Below the pieces are notes generated by a model. That model saw only the letters and a list, made by a program, of their open reading frames with translations. It had not been told where the DNA came from and made no database searches. 64,000 nucleotides of DNA, taken from contig NZ_JABWRD020000001.1 in assembly GCF_014268785.2 (NCBI RefSeq), positions 2,387,733 through 2,451,732 on the forward strand, written 5' to 3'. How positions within the stretch are numbered: the first letter of the stretch is position 1; each line of letters starts with the position of its first letter. Below are positions 28,984-38,097 of the stretch, one piece after another. A program made the position numbers and the translations under genes. Source of the DNA: Pseudomonas shirazensis (GTDB lineage Bacteria > Pseudomonadota > Gammaproteobacteria > Pseudomonadales > Pseudomonadaceae).

Positions 28984-29655
28984 TCAATGGTTGACGGTGT
29001 GCGCCAGCATCACCGAGAGCTGACACAGTGGCCGGCCACTTTCGGCATGCCACTGATTGAACACCTCCTGCACCAGCGCACGATCACGCTGGCTGGTCGG
29101 CGCCTTGTCGATCACGCCCTGGGCGATCAGCGCGGCTGACATGTCGTCGGTGGGGATAAAGGTATCCTTGCCGACCATGCGCAGAAAGCGCGGTGCGGAC
29201 AGGCCGCCGAGCTGATTGCCATGCTTGGCCAGGTACTTCCACAGGCCGACGATATCGGTCACCGGCCAGTCGGCGATAAAGCTGGCAAAGCTGCCGTGCT
29301 GTTTTTCGATGTCGAGGATCATCTGCGCGTTGCGTGGCACGCTTTTGAGCTTGCCCAAGTGGCGGATGATGCGCGCGTCCTGCATCAGCCGCTCTAGATG
29401 CTCGGCGCCCATCAGCACCACCTTTTCCGGCTCGAAGCCAAAGAACACCTGCTCGAAGGCCGGCCACTTGGCATCTACCAGGCTGTGCTTGAGGCCTGCG
29501 CGAAATACCCGCAGCGCCAGCGTCGACAAGTAGCGGTCGTCGCTGATGTCACGTAACTGCGCCGGGGTGCGCGGTTGTGGCAGGTACGCTTCGAGGGCCT
29601 TGGCCGAGCCGAAGCGATTCAGGCAGAACTCATGCAGCCACTGATAATCGCGCAT
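28984..29655 (-). CDS. Divergent DNA-3-methyladenine glycosylase I (Tag)-like protein
   Basis: The product is 223 aa. The middle aligns by eye with E. coli Tag: VFRAGLKHSLVDAKWPAF, FFGFEPEKVVLM and LERLMQDARIIRHLGKLKSV, corresponding to the QAGLSW/DP/DAGIIRHRGKI region. However the N-terminal zinc ligands, the base-pocket Glu and Trp of Tag and the C-terminal His/Cys cluster are not seen. It may excise a different base, bind DNA without cutting, or do something else. It starts 3 bp after ttcA ends, on the same strand. Confidence 0.7.
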   Translation of the reverse strand: MRDYQWLHEFCLNRFGSAKALEAYLPQPRTPAQLRDISDDRYLSTLALRVFRAGLKHSLVDAKWPAFEQVFFGFEPEKVVLMGAEHLERLMQDARIIRHLGKLKSVPRNAQMILDIEKQHGSFASFIADWPVTDIVGLWKYLAKHGNQLGGLSAPRFLRMVGKDTFIPTDDMSAALIAQGVIDKAPTSQRDRALVQEVFNQWHAESGRPLCQLSVMLAHTVNH

Positions 29656-29658
29656 GGG

Positions 29659-30483
29659 TCAGATGTTCACCACATCGAGGAAGCGCGGCGCCGCGGTTTC
29701 ATCGATTTTCAGGCTGGTGAAATCGAACAGGTTGCGGTCGGCCAGTTGTGACGGCGCCACGTTCTGCATCGCGCGGAAGATGCTCTCGGTGCGGCCTGGG
29801 TGCTTGCGCTCCCAGTCGATGAGCATTTCCTTGACCACCTGACGTTGCAGGTTTTCCTGCGAGCCACACAGGTTGCACGGGATGATCGGGAATTCGCGCA
29901 TGTCCGAGTAGGCCTGGATGTCCTTCTCGCTGCAGTAGGCCAGCGGCCGGATCACTACGTTGCGGCCATCATCGGCACGCAACTTGGGCGGCATGCCCTT
30001 GAGCGAGCCGTTGAAGAACATGTTCAGGAAGAAGGTTTCGACCATGTCGTCGCGGTGGTGACCAAGAGCCATCTTGGTCGCGCCGATTTCATCGGCAAAG
30101 GTGTACAGCGTGCCGCGGCGCAGGCGCGAGCACAGCGAGCAGGTGGTCTTGCCTTCCGGGATCAGTTCCTTGACCACCGAATAGGTGTCTTTCTCGACGA
30201 TGTGGTACTCGACGCCCAGGGTCTTCAGGTAGGCAGGCAGAATATGCTCGGGGAAGCCTGGCTGCTTCTGGTCCATGTTCACCGCGACGATCTCGAACTG
30301 GATCGGCGCCACCTTCTGCAGGTGCAGCAGAACATCGAGCATGGTGTAGCTGTCCTTGCCGCCGGACAGGCAGACCATGACCTTGTCGCCATCTTCGATC
30401 ATGTTGTAGTCGGTGATGGCTTCGCCGGCGAGACGACGCAGGCGTTTTTGCAGTTTGTTCTGGTTGACCGAGAGGGTGCCCAT
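29659..30483 (-). CDS. ttcA: tRNA 2-thiocytidine(32) synthetase TtcA
   Basis: The product is 274 aa from the ATG at 30483 ([20 protein letters not shown]). A 128-codon open extension upstream has no family match. It has the PP-loop [21 protein letters not shown], the [10 protein letters not shown] motif supplying two cluster cysteines, [16 protein letters not shown], and [12 protein letters not shown]. It thiolates C32 of certain tRNAs with an iron-sulfur cluster. It is followed directly by the Tag-like gene. Confidence 0.95.
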   Translation of the reverse strand: MGTLSVNQNKLQKRLRRLAGEAITDYNMIEDGDKVMVCLSGGKDSYTMLDVLLHLQKVAPIQFEIVAVNMDQKQPGFPEHILPAYLKTLGVEYHIVEKDTYSVVKELIPEGKTTCSLCSRLRRGTLYTFADEIGATKMALGHHRDDMVETFFLNMFFNGSLKGMPPKLRADDGRNVVIRPLAYCSEKDIQAYSDMREFPIIPCNLCGSQENLQRQVVKEMLIDWERKHPGRTESIFRAMQNVAPSQLADRNLFDFTSLKIDETAAPRFLDVVNI

Positions 30484-30768
30484 AGCGCTTGGAATCCGCG
30501 AGGTGTGACAAAAGCCGAGCATTTTACGCATAAAGCCGGCGCGGGCGAAGGCTTTCGCGACAATTAACCGCGCCAGGCCGACCAAAGACTGCAACGGAAT
30601 CAACAACTGCGGCGACAGCGCGATTTGCTCTAAAAAGCGCCTATTGCGCAGGGATGTGCTTCCTATACTGCGACTTAAGGCCATATTACCGCTTGCTTCG
30701 GTGCCTGGCCGCGGGCCGCATGTGCTCCATCTGGGGTACGTCAGGCAACGACCATAGGAGTGACCGGT
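30484..30768. other. Divergent promoter region, ttcA / Yip1 gene
   Basis: This 285-bp gap has no supported gene. TATACT at 30664-30669 is a good -10 on the plus strand for the Yip1 gene, about 100 bp before its ATG, but a matching -35 at 17 bp is weak. Nothing else stands out. Confidence 0.4.
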
Positions 30769-31368
30769 ATGATCCATCACGTTCTTGGGCTGTTTACCCA
30801 TCCCGACCAAGAGTGGCAGGAGATTCGTGGCGAGGAAGAATCGATCAGCCACATGTACTTGACCCATACCCTGATTCTGGCGGCCATCCCCGTCGTTTCA
30901 GCGTTTATCGGCACCACCCAGGTCGGCTGGGTGATCGGTGACCGACCGGCGGTCATGCTGACCGTTGAAAGCGCGTTCTGGATGAGCGTGATGTCGTACC
31001 TGGCGATGCTGATCGGCGTCGCGGTAATGGGCGCTTTCATCCACTGGATGGCGCGCACCTATGACGCCACGCCATCGATGGCACGCTGCATCGCGTTTGC
31101 CACCTACACCGCTACGCCATTGTTCGTCGCCGGGCTGGCGGCGCTTTACCCACACCTGTGGCTGGGCATGGTGATCGGCACGGCTGCCATCAGTTACACG
31201 GTGTTCCTGCTGTATGTGGGCTTGCCGACGTTCATGAACATCCCGGCGGATGAAGGCTTTCTGTTCTCAAGCTCCGTGCTGGCGGTAGGCCTGGTGGTGC
31301 TGGTGGCGATCATGGCGGCCACGGTGGTCATCTGGGGCCTGGGCGTGGGGCCTGTGTATACCAACTAG
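30769..31368 (+). CDS. Yip1 family inner-membrane protein
   Basis: The product is 199 aa from the ATG at 30769, eight bases after AGGAG; the in-frame GTG at 30760 overlaps that site. Five hydrophobic segments are visible: [77 protein letters not shown] and a C-terminal [38 protein letters not shown] at the N-terminus is typical of bacterial Yip1 proteins. The function is unknown. A terminator follows. Confidence 0.85.
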   Translation: MIHHVLGLFTHPDQEWQEIRGEEESISHMYLTHTLILAAIPVVSAFIGTTQVGWVIGDRPAVMLTVESAFWMSVMSYLAMLIGVAVMGAFIHWMARTYDATPSMARCIAFATYTATPLFVAGLAALYPHLWLGMVIGTAAISYTVFLLYVGLPTFMNIPADEGFLFSSSVLAVGLVVLVAIMAATVVIWGLGVGPVYTN

Positions 31369-31399
31369 ATCCAAACCAACACTGGGGCATCAAGTCACC

Positions 31400-31420
31400 G
31401 GCCGCCGCAAGGCGGCCTTT
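31400..31420 (+). terminator. Terminator of the Yip1 gene
   Basis: GGCCGCC (31400-31406) and GGCGGCC (31411-31417) form a stem with a GCAA tetraloop, followed by TTT. The position fits the end of the Yip1 transcript. Confidence 0.7.
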
Positions 31421-31498
31421 GACTGTGTGCTGACCGATGGCTCGGCAGCCTCTGGGGGGTTGCGGCATAATGCGCGGCTGAGGAGAACCTTGATCGCC

Positions 31499-31993
31499 AT
31501 GCCCGAGTTGCTCGAATCCCGCGTTGAAGCCTGCTATCAGCAAGCCGAGGCGTTCTTCAAACGGAGCTTCATCCGCCCACAGGTGAGCTTCAAACTGCGC
31601 GGCCAGAAGGCCGGCGTTGCCCATCTGCATGAAAACCTGCTGCGCTTCAATCTGCAGTTGTACCGGGAAAACCACGAGGATTTTCTGCGCCAGACTGTGG
31701 CCCATGAAGTGGCGCATCTGGTCGCGCATCAGTTGTTTGGCGACAGTATCCAGGCCCATGGCGAAGAGTGGCAGTTGATCATGCGCGGGGTCTACGAGCT
31801 GCCGCCTAATCGCTGCCACAACTATGCGGTGCAACGGCGTACGGCGACGCGCTATATCTATCAGTGCCCGTGCCCGGAGAGTGACTTTGCCTTTACGGCG
31901 GTGCGGCACAAGCTGGTGCGCCAAGGGCGGCGGTATCTGTGCAAGCGCTGTCGGCAGGTGCTGGTGTATAGCGGGCAGACGCGGGTGGAGTGA
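31499..31993 (+). CDS. sprT: SprT family zinc metalloprotein
   Basis: The product is 164 aa. The ATG at 31499 gives the usual N-terminus (MPELLESRVEACYQQAEAFF). A TTG at 31490 lies closer to AGGAGA and could be used, adding three residues. The zinc-binding protease motif is VAHEVAHLVAHQLFG, and a C-terminal zinc ribbon has YQCPC and LCKRC. SprT-like domains occur in the DNA-protein crosslink protease SPRTN; bacterial SprT has no agreed function. It converges with dctA. Confidence 0.9.
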   Translation: MPELLESRVEACYQQAEAFFKRSFIRPQVSFKLRGQKAGVAHLHENLLRFNLQLYRENHEDFLRQTVAHEVAHLVAHQLFGDSIQAHGEEWQLIMRGVYELPPNRCHNYAVQRRTATRYIYQCPCPESDFAFTAVRHKLVRQGRRYLCKRCRQVLVYSGQTRVE

Positions 31994-32024
31994 AGCCGGC
32001 AGGGTTTTGTGGAGGTTGGACGAA

Positions 32025-32049
32025 CTTGGGGCCGCAGAGCGGCCCCAGG
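32025..32049. terminator. Bidirectional hairpin, sprT / dctA
   Basis: CTTGGGGCCGC (32025-32035) pairs with GCGGCCCCAGG (32039-32049) across a 3-nt loop with one G-T pair. It lies 15 bp beyond dctA's stop and 31 bp beyond sprT's. Confidence 0.65.
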
Positions 32050-32064
32050 TTATTGCCTGATGAC

Positions 32065-33393
<1,329 letters not shown>

Positions 33394-33520
33394 TTATTTC
33401 CTCGAGTGTGCCGGTTTCCACCCTTCCCAGGACGGGGGCACCTAAAGCGCTAACCCTCCTGCACCCGGAGGGATTTGTCGTTGTGTTCGAGCTGCCTTTG
33501 CAGGCCTCTGCCAAGTGAAT

Positions 33521-33538
33521 AGCAAGGGCGATGCCAAA
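33521..33538 (-). promoter_or_regulatory. Sigma-54 promoter of dctA
   Basis: Read on the minus strand the site is TTTGGCATCGCCCTTGCT. GG and GC are separated by exactly 10 nt, and the match is TGGCA-N6-TTGCT against the consensus TGGCAC-N5-TTGCW. Transcription would start near 33510, giving a leader of about 120 nt to the dctA ATG at 33390. Confidence 0.8.
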
Positions 33539-33616
33539 GTGCCCGAATGAGGTGCAAAGCCTGATCTATAGGGGTTGGCATGCCCAAGGACAGGGCAACC
33601 AGGCGGGCCTGAGCTG

Positions 33617-33670
33617 GCGGATTTCCGCCCGCTGGCGGGAAATGAACGGGCGGTTTGGCGGGAATCCGCC
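33617..33670. promoter_or_regulatory. Upstream inverted repeats, probable enhancer-binding-protein sites for dctA
   Basis: Overlapping inverted repeats are visible: GGCGGATTTCCGCC (33617-33630), TTTCCGCCCGCTGGCGGGAAA (about 33622-33642) and GGCGGGAATCCGCC (33657-33670). They lie about 80-130 bp upstream of the sigma-54 promoter, the usual distance for a DctD-type activator, in the gap between phoQ and dctA. Confidence 0.6.
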
Positions 33671-33681
33671 CGGGCGCGGGG

Positions 33682-35028
33682 TCAGCCGCGCTTGAACACG
33701 ATCCTGAAGGCAGCACCGCCCAGCGGCGAATCGTCCAGGCTCAGCTGGGCGTCGTAGCTGTCGATGATGTCCTTGACCACGGCCAGGCCGATGCCCTGCC
33801 CCGGGTGCTGGCGGTCCAGCCGCTCGCCGCGCTGGAGGATGCGCTCGCGCTGATCGGTCGGCACACCCGGGCCATCGTCTTCGATGCACAGGAGCAGGCT
33901 GTCCGGGGTTTCGCTCAAGCTCACCCGCACCTGGCCCAGACACAGCCGGTAGGCGTTTTCCAGCAGGTTGCCCAGTAGCTCCAGCGCGGCGCCCTGCTCC
34001 ATGGGTATTTCCGCCTGCGCAGGGACGACCAGGGTGATCACCACGTGCTTGTCGCGGTAGACCTTGGCCAAGGTGTTGCACAGGCTGTCGAGCAGCGGCG
34101 CGAGCTGGACACGGTCGCGAACCAGTCCGCTCTTGCGCAGGCTGGCGCGCTGCAACTGGTAGTCGATCTGCTGGCTCATGCGCTCGATCTGGCTCTGCAG
34201 CACTCGCGCCTGCTCGCGCTCGCCACTGCCGTGGCCCATGCTTTCGCCCACGCCCTGGAGCACCGCCAGCGGCGTTTTCAGGCTGTGCGCAAGATCGTCC
34301 AGTGAGTCACGATAGCGCTGACGCTGTTCGCGCTCACTGTGCAGCAGGCGGTTGAGCGAGCCGGTCAGGCGCAACAACTCGCGCGGATGTTCGCCGCTCA
34401 AGCCCTGGCGAGCACCGCTCTCGACCTGGTCCAGCTCCACACTCAGCCGACGCAGCGAGCGCAGCCCCCAGGTCAAGCCGGCCCAAAGCAGCACCAGCAA
34501 GGCCAGCAAGGCAGCGCCGAAGCCCAGGTAGAGTTTTTCCTGCAGGCCCTCGAGGGTGTCCTGATACTCGCGTACCGGTTGCAGGGCAACGATGCTGTAG
34601 GCGGCGCTCTTGCCGCCGAGCAGTTTTACTTCCACGTCGTAGACGAAGAACTCTTCACCGTTGTCCTGGCGAATGCGGGCGAACTCGTTGCCGCGGCCGT
34701 CATAACGCGGCTGGTAATTGATGTCGCGGTCGGCGGTAGCCCGCGAACGCCAGACCAGCTTGCCGTCGCGGTCGAAGATGTAGCCGATCAACCCGGTGTA
34801 AGGCAGGTTGTAGCGCTCATCCGGGAGCTGATCAGGCATTTGCAGGCGGCCCTGCTCGATACGCGCAGCGGAGATCAGCGTGGTCGCATCGGATGCCAGG
34901 CGCTGTTCGATCGACTCCTGCAGGGCCAGGCTGAAGGCCTTCTGCAGGGCCGGTAGCAGCGCCAGCATGAACAACAGCGCCAGCAGCGCCGCCGCCAGCA
35001 TCAGGCGCACGCGCAGCGAACGGATCAT
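33682..35028 (-). CDS. phoQ: Two-component sensor histidine kinase PhoQ
   Basis: The product is 448 aa, the same length as P. aeruginosa PhoQ. It has an N-terminal helix (LMLAAALLALLFMLALLPAL), a periplasmic sensor of about 140 residues with acidic patches, a second helix (LGFGAALLALLVLLWAGLTW), HAMP, the phosphoacceptor His near residue 248 (DDLAHSLKTPLAVLQG) and an ATPase domain (NLLENAYRLC, DDGPGVP, GQGIGLAVVKDI). It senses low Mg2+ and cationic peptides in the family. Its start overlaps the phoP stop by 4 bp. Confidence 0.95.
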   Translation of the reverse strand: MIRSLRVRLMLAAALLALLFMLALLPALQKAFSLALQESIEQRLASDATTLISAARIEQGRLQMPDQLPDERYNLPYTGLIGYIFDRDGKLVWRSRATADRDINYQPRYDGRGNEFARIRQDNGEEFFVYDVEVKLLGGKSAAYSIVALQPVREYQDTLEGLQEKLYLGFGAALLALLVLLWAGLTWGLRSLRRLSVELDQVESGARQGLSGEHPRELLRLTGSLNRLLHSEREQRQRYRDSLDDLAHSLKTPLAVLQGVGESMGHGSGEREQARVLQSQIERMSQQIDYQLQRASLRKSGLVRDRVQLAPLLDSLCNTLAKVYRDKHVVITLVVPAQAEIPMEQGAALELLGNLLENAYRLCLGQVRVSLSETPDSLLLCIEDDGPGVPTDQRERILQRGERLDRQHPGQGIGLAVVKDIIDSYDAQLSLDDSPLGGAAFRIVFKRG

Positions 35029-35702
35029 CGGCAGCGCTCGGTGAACAGGTAGCCCAGGCCGCGCACGGTATCGATCGGTTTGAAGCCGTGCTCGCCCTCA
35101 AGCTTGCGGCGCAGCCGGCCGACCAGCACTTCGATGACATTCGGGTCGCGCTCTTCATCGCCTGGGTACAACTGTTCCATCAGGCGGTCCTTCGCCACCA
35201 CCTGCTGGTGATGACGCATGAGGTATTCAAGGATGCGGTATTCATACGCGGTCAGCGCCAGCGGCTGATCGTCGAGGCTGGCTTGCTTGCGATTGAGGTC
35301 GAGCACCAGTGGCCCGGCGGCAATGGTCGACTGGGTGAAGCCGCTGGAACGGCGCAGCAAGGCATTCAGGCGCGCTTCAAGCTCCTCGAACTGGAACGGC
35401 TTGACCACATAATCGTCGGCGCCGGCCGCCAGGCCTTCGACCTTGTCCTGCCAGTTGCCCCGTGCGGTGAGAATCAGGATCGGGAAGCTCTTGCCCTGGC
35501 TGCGCAGCTGGCGGATCAAGTCCAGACCGCTCATGCCCGGCAGGCCGAGGTCAATGATGGCCAGGTCAAAGGCGAACTCCTCTGCCTGGTACAGGGCTTC
35601 TTCGCCGTTGCCGACCGCCTGGACCACATGGCCGGTTTCACTCAGGCGTGTGTGCAGATGATGGCGCAGCAGCGCCTCGTCCTCGACCACCAGCAGTTTC
35701 AT
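35025..35702 (-). CDS. phoP: Response regulator PhoP
   Basis: The product is 225 aa from the ATG at 35702, preceded by AAGGAG. The receiver has VVEDEALLRHHL and the phosphoacceptor in FDLAIIDLGLPGMSGLDL; the winged helix has LTAYEYRILEYLMRHHQQVVAK and DPNVIEVLVGRLRRKL. It binds tandem (G)GTTTA-like repeats, a pattern present upstream of oprH here. It forms an operon with oprH (122 bp upstream) and phoQ (4-bp overlap). Confidence 0.96.
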   Translation of the reverse strand: MKLLVVEDEALLRHHLHTRLSETGHVVQAVGNGEEALYQAEEFAFDLAIIDLGLPGMSGLDLIRQLRSQGKSFPILILTARGNWQDKVEGLAAGADDYVVKPFQFEELEARLNALLRRSSGFTQSTIAAGPLVLDLNRKQASLDDQPLALTAYEYRILEYLMRHHQQVVAKDRLMEQLYPGDEERDPNVIEVLVGRLRRKLEGEHGFKPIDTVRGLGYLFTERCR

Positions 35703-35823
35703 GCCTTTCTCCTTATAACCATCACGGCGCTGTCTTGCCTCTCCGGCGCAGGCACGGCGCAAGGCCGCTGGCGAGCCAGCAGCCTTGTGTGTTGCAAACG
35801 CCGATACAGAGTACCAGCACGCC

Positions 35824-36429
35824 TTAGAACTTGTAGTTTGCCGAGAGATAGGTCTGGGCGCTGCTGGTCAGGCTCATGCTGCCGATTTTCGGCCCGCCGT
35901 GTTCGACCAGTTCGGTGCTGGCGTTGGTGCGCAGGTAGCGGTAGCCCAGTTCGACCGAGGCGTTGTCGGTGACTTCCTGGATAACGCCGGCTTGCAGGCC
36001 TGCAGCGTAGCCGTAATTGGTGTCGCGGCTGTAGCCGGAGGACTCCTGGGTCAGCTTGGTCACGCCCAGGCTGGCGCCGCCAAATAGTTTGGTGGTGTCT
36101 CCCACGGGCAGGAACAGGTCGTAGCTGCCGAGCAGGTTTTCCTGGCGCAGCTTGAGCCCGCTGTGGTCACCGGAGACGTTGTCGTAGGTCATGTAGTAGC
36201 GACCTTCGTTGTTCATCTTGCCCAGACGCACACCCCAGGTGCCGTCCTTGGCGATCACGCCGTCGGTGTTGAGGTTGTCGGTGCTGCGCGAGAGCAGCCC
36301 GGACTTACGCACTTTGTCGCTGGTCTGGCCGTAGGTCAGGCTGGCGAAGGTGTCGTCGGCGTTGGCCTGAACGCTGAAGCCGGCGGCACATACGGCCATT
36401 GCTGCAAGCAGGGTATTGACTGTTTTCAT
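35824..36429 (-). CDS. oprH: Outer membrane protein OprH
   Basis: The product is 201 aa. The signal peptide MKTVNTLLAAMAVCAAGFSVQANA precedes an 8-stranded barrel with alternating strands (DTFASLTYGQTSDKVRKSGL, GTWGVRLGKMNNEGRYYMTY) and ends with the aromatic YLSANYKF, as outer membrane barrels do. OprH binds LPS phosphates and takes the place of Mg2+ when that ion is scarce. It is first in oprH-phoP-phoQ, with a four-repeat PhoP-type site upstream. Confidence 0.95.
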   Translation of the reverse strand: MKTVNTLLAAMAVCAAGFSVQANADDTFASLTYGQTSDKVRKSGLLSRSTDNLNTDGVIAKDGTWGVRLGKMNNEGRYYMTYDNVSGDHSGLKLRQENLLGSYDLFLPVGDTTKLFGGASLGVTKLTQESSGYSRDTNYGYAAGLQAGVIQEVTDNASVELGYRYLRTNASTELVEHGGPKIGSMSLTSSAQTYLSANYKF

Positions 36430-36489
36430 GGGTTCTTACTCCAGTTGGATGCGCTGTTTCGGTCTGGAAGCTAGAGTAAGCAAGGCGCC

Positions 36490-36528
36490 CTGAACCGCGG
36501 CTGAACCCTGCCTGAACCGCCGCTGAAC
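36490..36528 (-). promoter_or_regulatory. Four-repeat PhoP box upstream of oprH
   Basis: On the minus strand GTTCAG occurs four times at exactly 11-bp spacing (plus-strand CTGAAC at 36490, 36501, 36512 and 36523). PhoP boxes are (T/G)GTTTA-N5-(T/G)GTTTA, the same 11-bp period. A -10-like TACTCT lies about 11 bp downstream of the last repeat, the typical class of PhoP-activated promoter. Confidence 0.8.
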
Positions 36529-36563
36529 AGCCTGCGCTTCCCTCGCCTAAAGGAGTTGCGACC

Positions 36564-37355
36564 ATGCGTTATCTGTTTGCCCTGGCTTTGTTGAGTTGCG
36601 CCAGCCTTACTCAAGCAGCGGTGCAGACCCGGGAAATCCCTTATCAGGATGCCGACGGCAAGCGCCTGATTGGCTATTACGCCTATGACGATGCTATTGA
36701 CGGCAAACGGCCGGGCGTCGTGGTAGTGCACGAGTGGTGGGGGCTCAATGACTATGCCAAGCGCCGCGCCCGCGACCTGGCGGGGCTGGGTTACAGCGCG
36801 CTGGCAATCGACATGTATGGCGATGGCAAGCACACCGAGCACCCGGCCGATGCAATGGCGTTCATGAAGGCGGCGCTGGAGAACCCGCAAGCAGCTGCCA
36901 AGCGCTTCGATGCGGGCCTTGAGCTGCTCAAGATTCAACCAAAAACCGACCCCGACAAGCTCGCTGCGATTGGCTACTGCTTTGGTGGCAAGGTCGTGCT
37001 CGACGCGGCCCGGCGTGGCGAGGAGCTGGCCGGTGTGGTGAGTTTCCACGGCGCCTTGGTCACGCAGACTCCGGCCAGCCCCGGCAGCGTCAAAGCCAAG
37101 GTGCTGGTCGAGCACGGCGCGGCAGACAGTATGGTCACCCCGGAGCAGGTCGCGGCCTTCAAGGAAGAGATGGACAAGGCCAAGGCCGACTATCAGTTTG
37201 TCAGCATCGCCGGCGCCAAGCATGGTTTCAGCAACCCCGATGCCGACCGTCTCAGTCATGGCGAGCATGGCGGGCCTGATATCGGCTATGACCAAGCGGC
37301 CGACAAAAGCTCATGGGCAGACATGCAGGCGTTTCTGGACAAGCTGTTCAAGTGA
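36564..37355 (+). CDS. Secreted dienelactone hydrolase family protein
   Basis: The product is 263 aa, with AAAGGAG upstream. A signal peptide (MRYLFALALLSCASLTQA) marks it as exported, unlike classical cytoplasmic dienelactone hydrolases. The alpha/beta hydrolase fold has VVVVHEWWGLNDYAKRRA (a Glu in the oxyanion region), the nucleophile Cys in IGYCFGGKVVLDAA, an Asp near HGAADSMV and the His in GAKHGFSNPDADR. The substrate is unknown. It is divergent from oprH, so the PhoP-type repeats lie in the shared promoter region and could influence it too. Confidence 0.88.
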   Translation: MRYLFALALLSCASLTQAAVQTREIPYQDADGKRLIGYYAYDDAIDGKRPGVVVVHEWWGLNDYAKRRARDLAGLGYSALAIDMYGDGKHTEHPADAMAFMKAALENPQAAAKRFDAGLELLKIQPKTDPDKLAAIGYCFGGKVVLDAARRGEELAGVVSFHGALVTQTPASPGSVKAKVLVEHGAADSMVTPEQVAAFKEEMDKAKADYQFVSIAGAKHGFSNPDADRLSHGEHGGPDIGYDQAADKSSWADMQAFLDKLFK

Positions 37356-37395
37356 CCGCTGCGCTGGCAATGGCCAGCTCTGGCACAATAGCGCC

Positions 37396-38097
37396 ATGAA
37401 CCGACTGCCGACCTGCTGCGCCCCCTTGCAACACCACTGGCCACTACCGCGCCCGATCCCCGGCGCGGTGCTGGTCAGTTGTGCGTTCGACCCGGCCAGG
37501 CTTGCTGCCGACGACTTCCAGCGCGCGGGCATCGAGCCCAACGCCAGCCTCCAGCGCTCCGTAGCCAAGCGCCAGGCCGAGTACCTGGCCGGCCGAGTCT
37601 GCGCGCGCGCCGCTCTGCTGCAACTGGACGGTCGTGACTATGTGCCCGCGACCCATGCCGACCGCTCACCGATCTGGCCGGCAGGTATCCGCGGCTCGAT
37701 CACCCACGGCAAAGGCTGGGCCGCCGCCGTGGTGGCCGATGCTGCCAGCTGCCGAGGCATCGGCCTGGATCAGGAAACACTGCTGGATGAAGCCCGCGCC
37801 GAACGCCTCGCCGAAGAGATCCTCACCCCGGCCGAGCTGCAACGGCTCGACCGCAGCCAGCTGGCACTTAGCGTGACGCTGACCTTTTCGCTCAAGGAAA
37901 GCCTGTTCAAGACGCTCTATCCACTGACCCTGCAGCGCTTTTACTTCGAGCATGCAGAGCTGCTGGAGTGGTCTGCAGACGGCCTAGCGCGCCTGCGCTT
38001 GCTGACTGATTTGTCGCCTGAATGGCGCCACGGCGCCGAGCTGAGTGGCCAGTTCTGCGTCAACCACGGGCAGCTGTTGAGCCTGGTCAGCGTCTAG
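37396..38097 (+). CDS. 4'-phosphopantetheinyl transferase (Sfp/EntD type)
   Basis: The product is 233 aa from the ATG at 37396. Signature motifs are GSITHGKGWAAAVV, GIGLDQETLLDEARAERLAE (metal-binding Asp) and FSLKESLFKTLYPL. It attaches the phosphopantetheine arm of CoA to carrier proteins, for fatty acid synthesis and for siderophore synthetases in pseudomonads that lack a separate AcpS (PcpS-type). Its stop codon overlaps the stop of the convergent kinase gene by two bases (38095-38096). Confidence 0.92.
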   Translation: MNRLPTCCAPLQHHWPLPRPIPGAVLVSCAFDPARLAADDFQRAGIEPNASLQRSVAKRQAEYLAGRVCARAALLQLDGRDYVPATHADRSPIWPAGIRGSITHGKGWAAAVVADAASCRGIGLDQETLLDEARAERLAEEILTPAELQRLDRSQLALSVTLTFSLKESLFKTLYPLTLQRFYFEHAELLEWSADGLARLRLLTDLSPEWRHGAELSGQFCVNHGQLLSLVSV

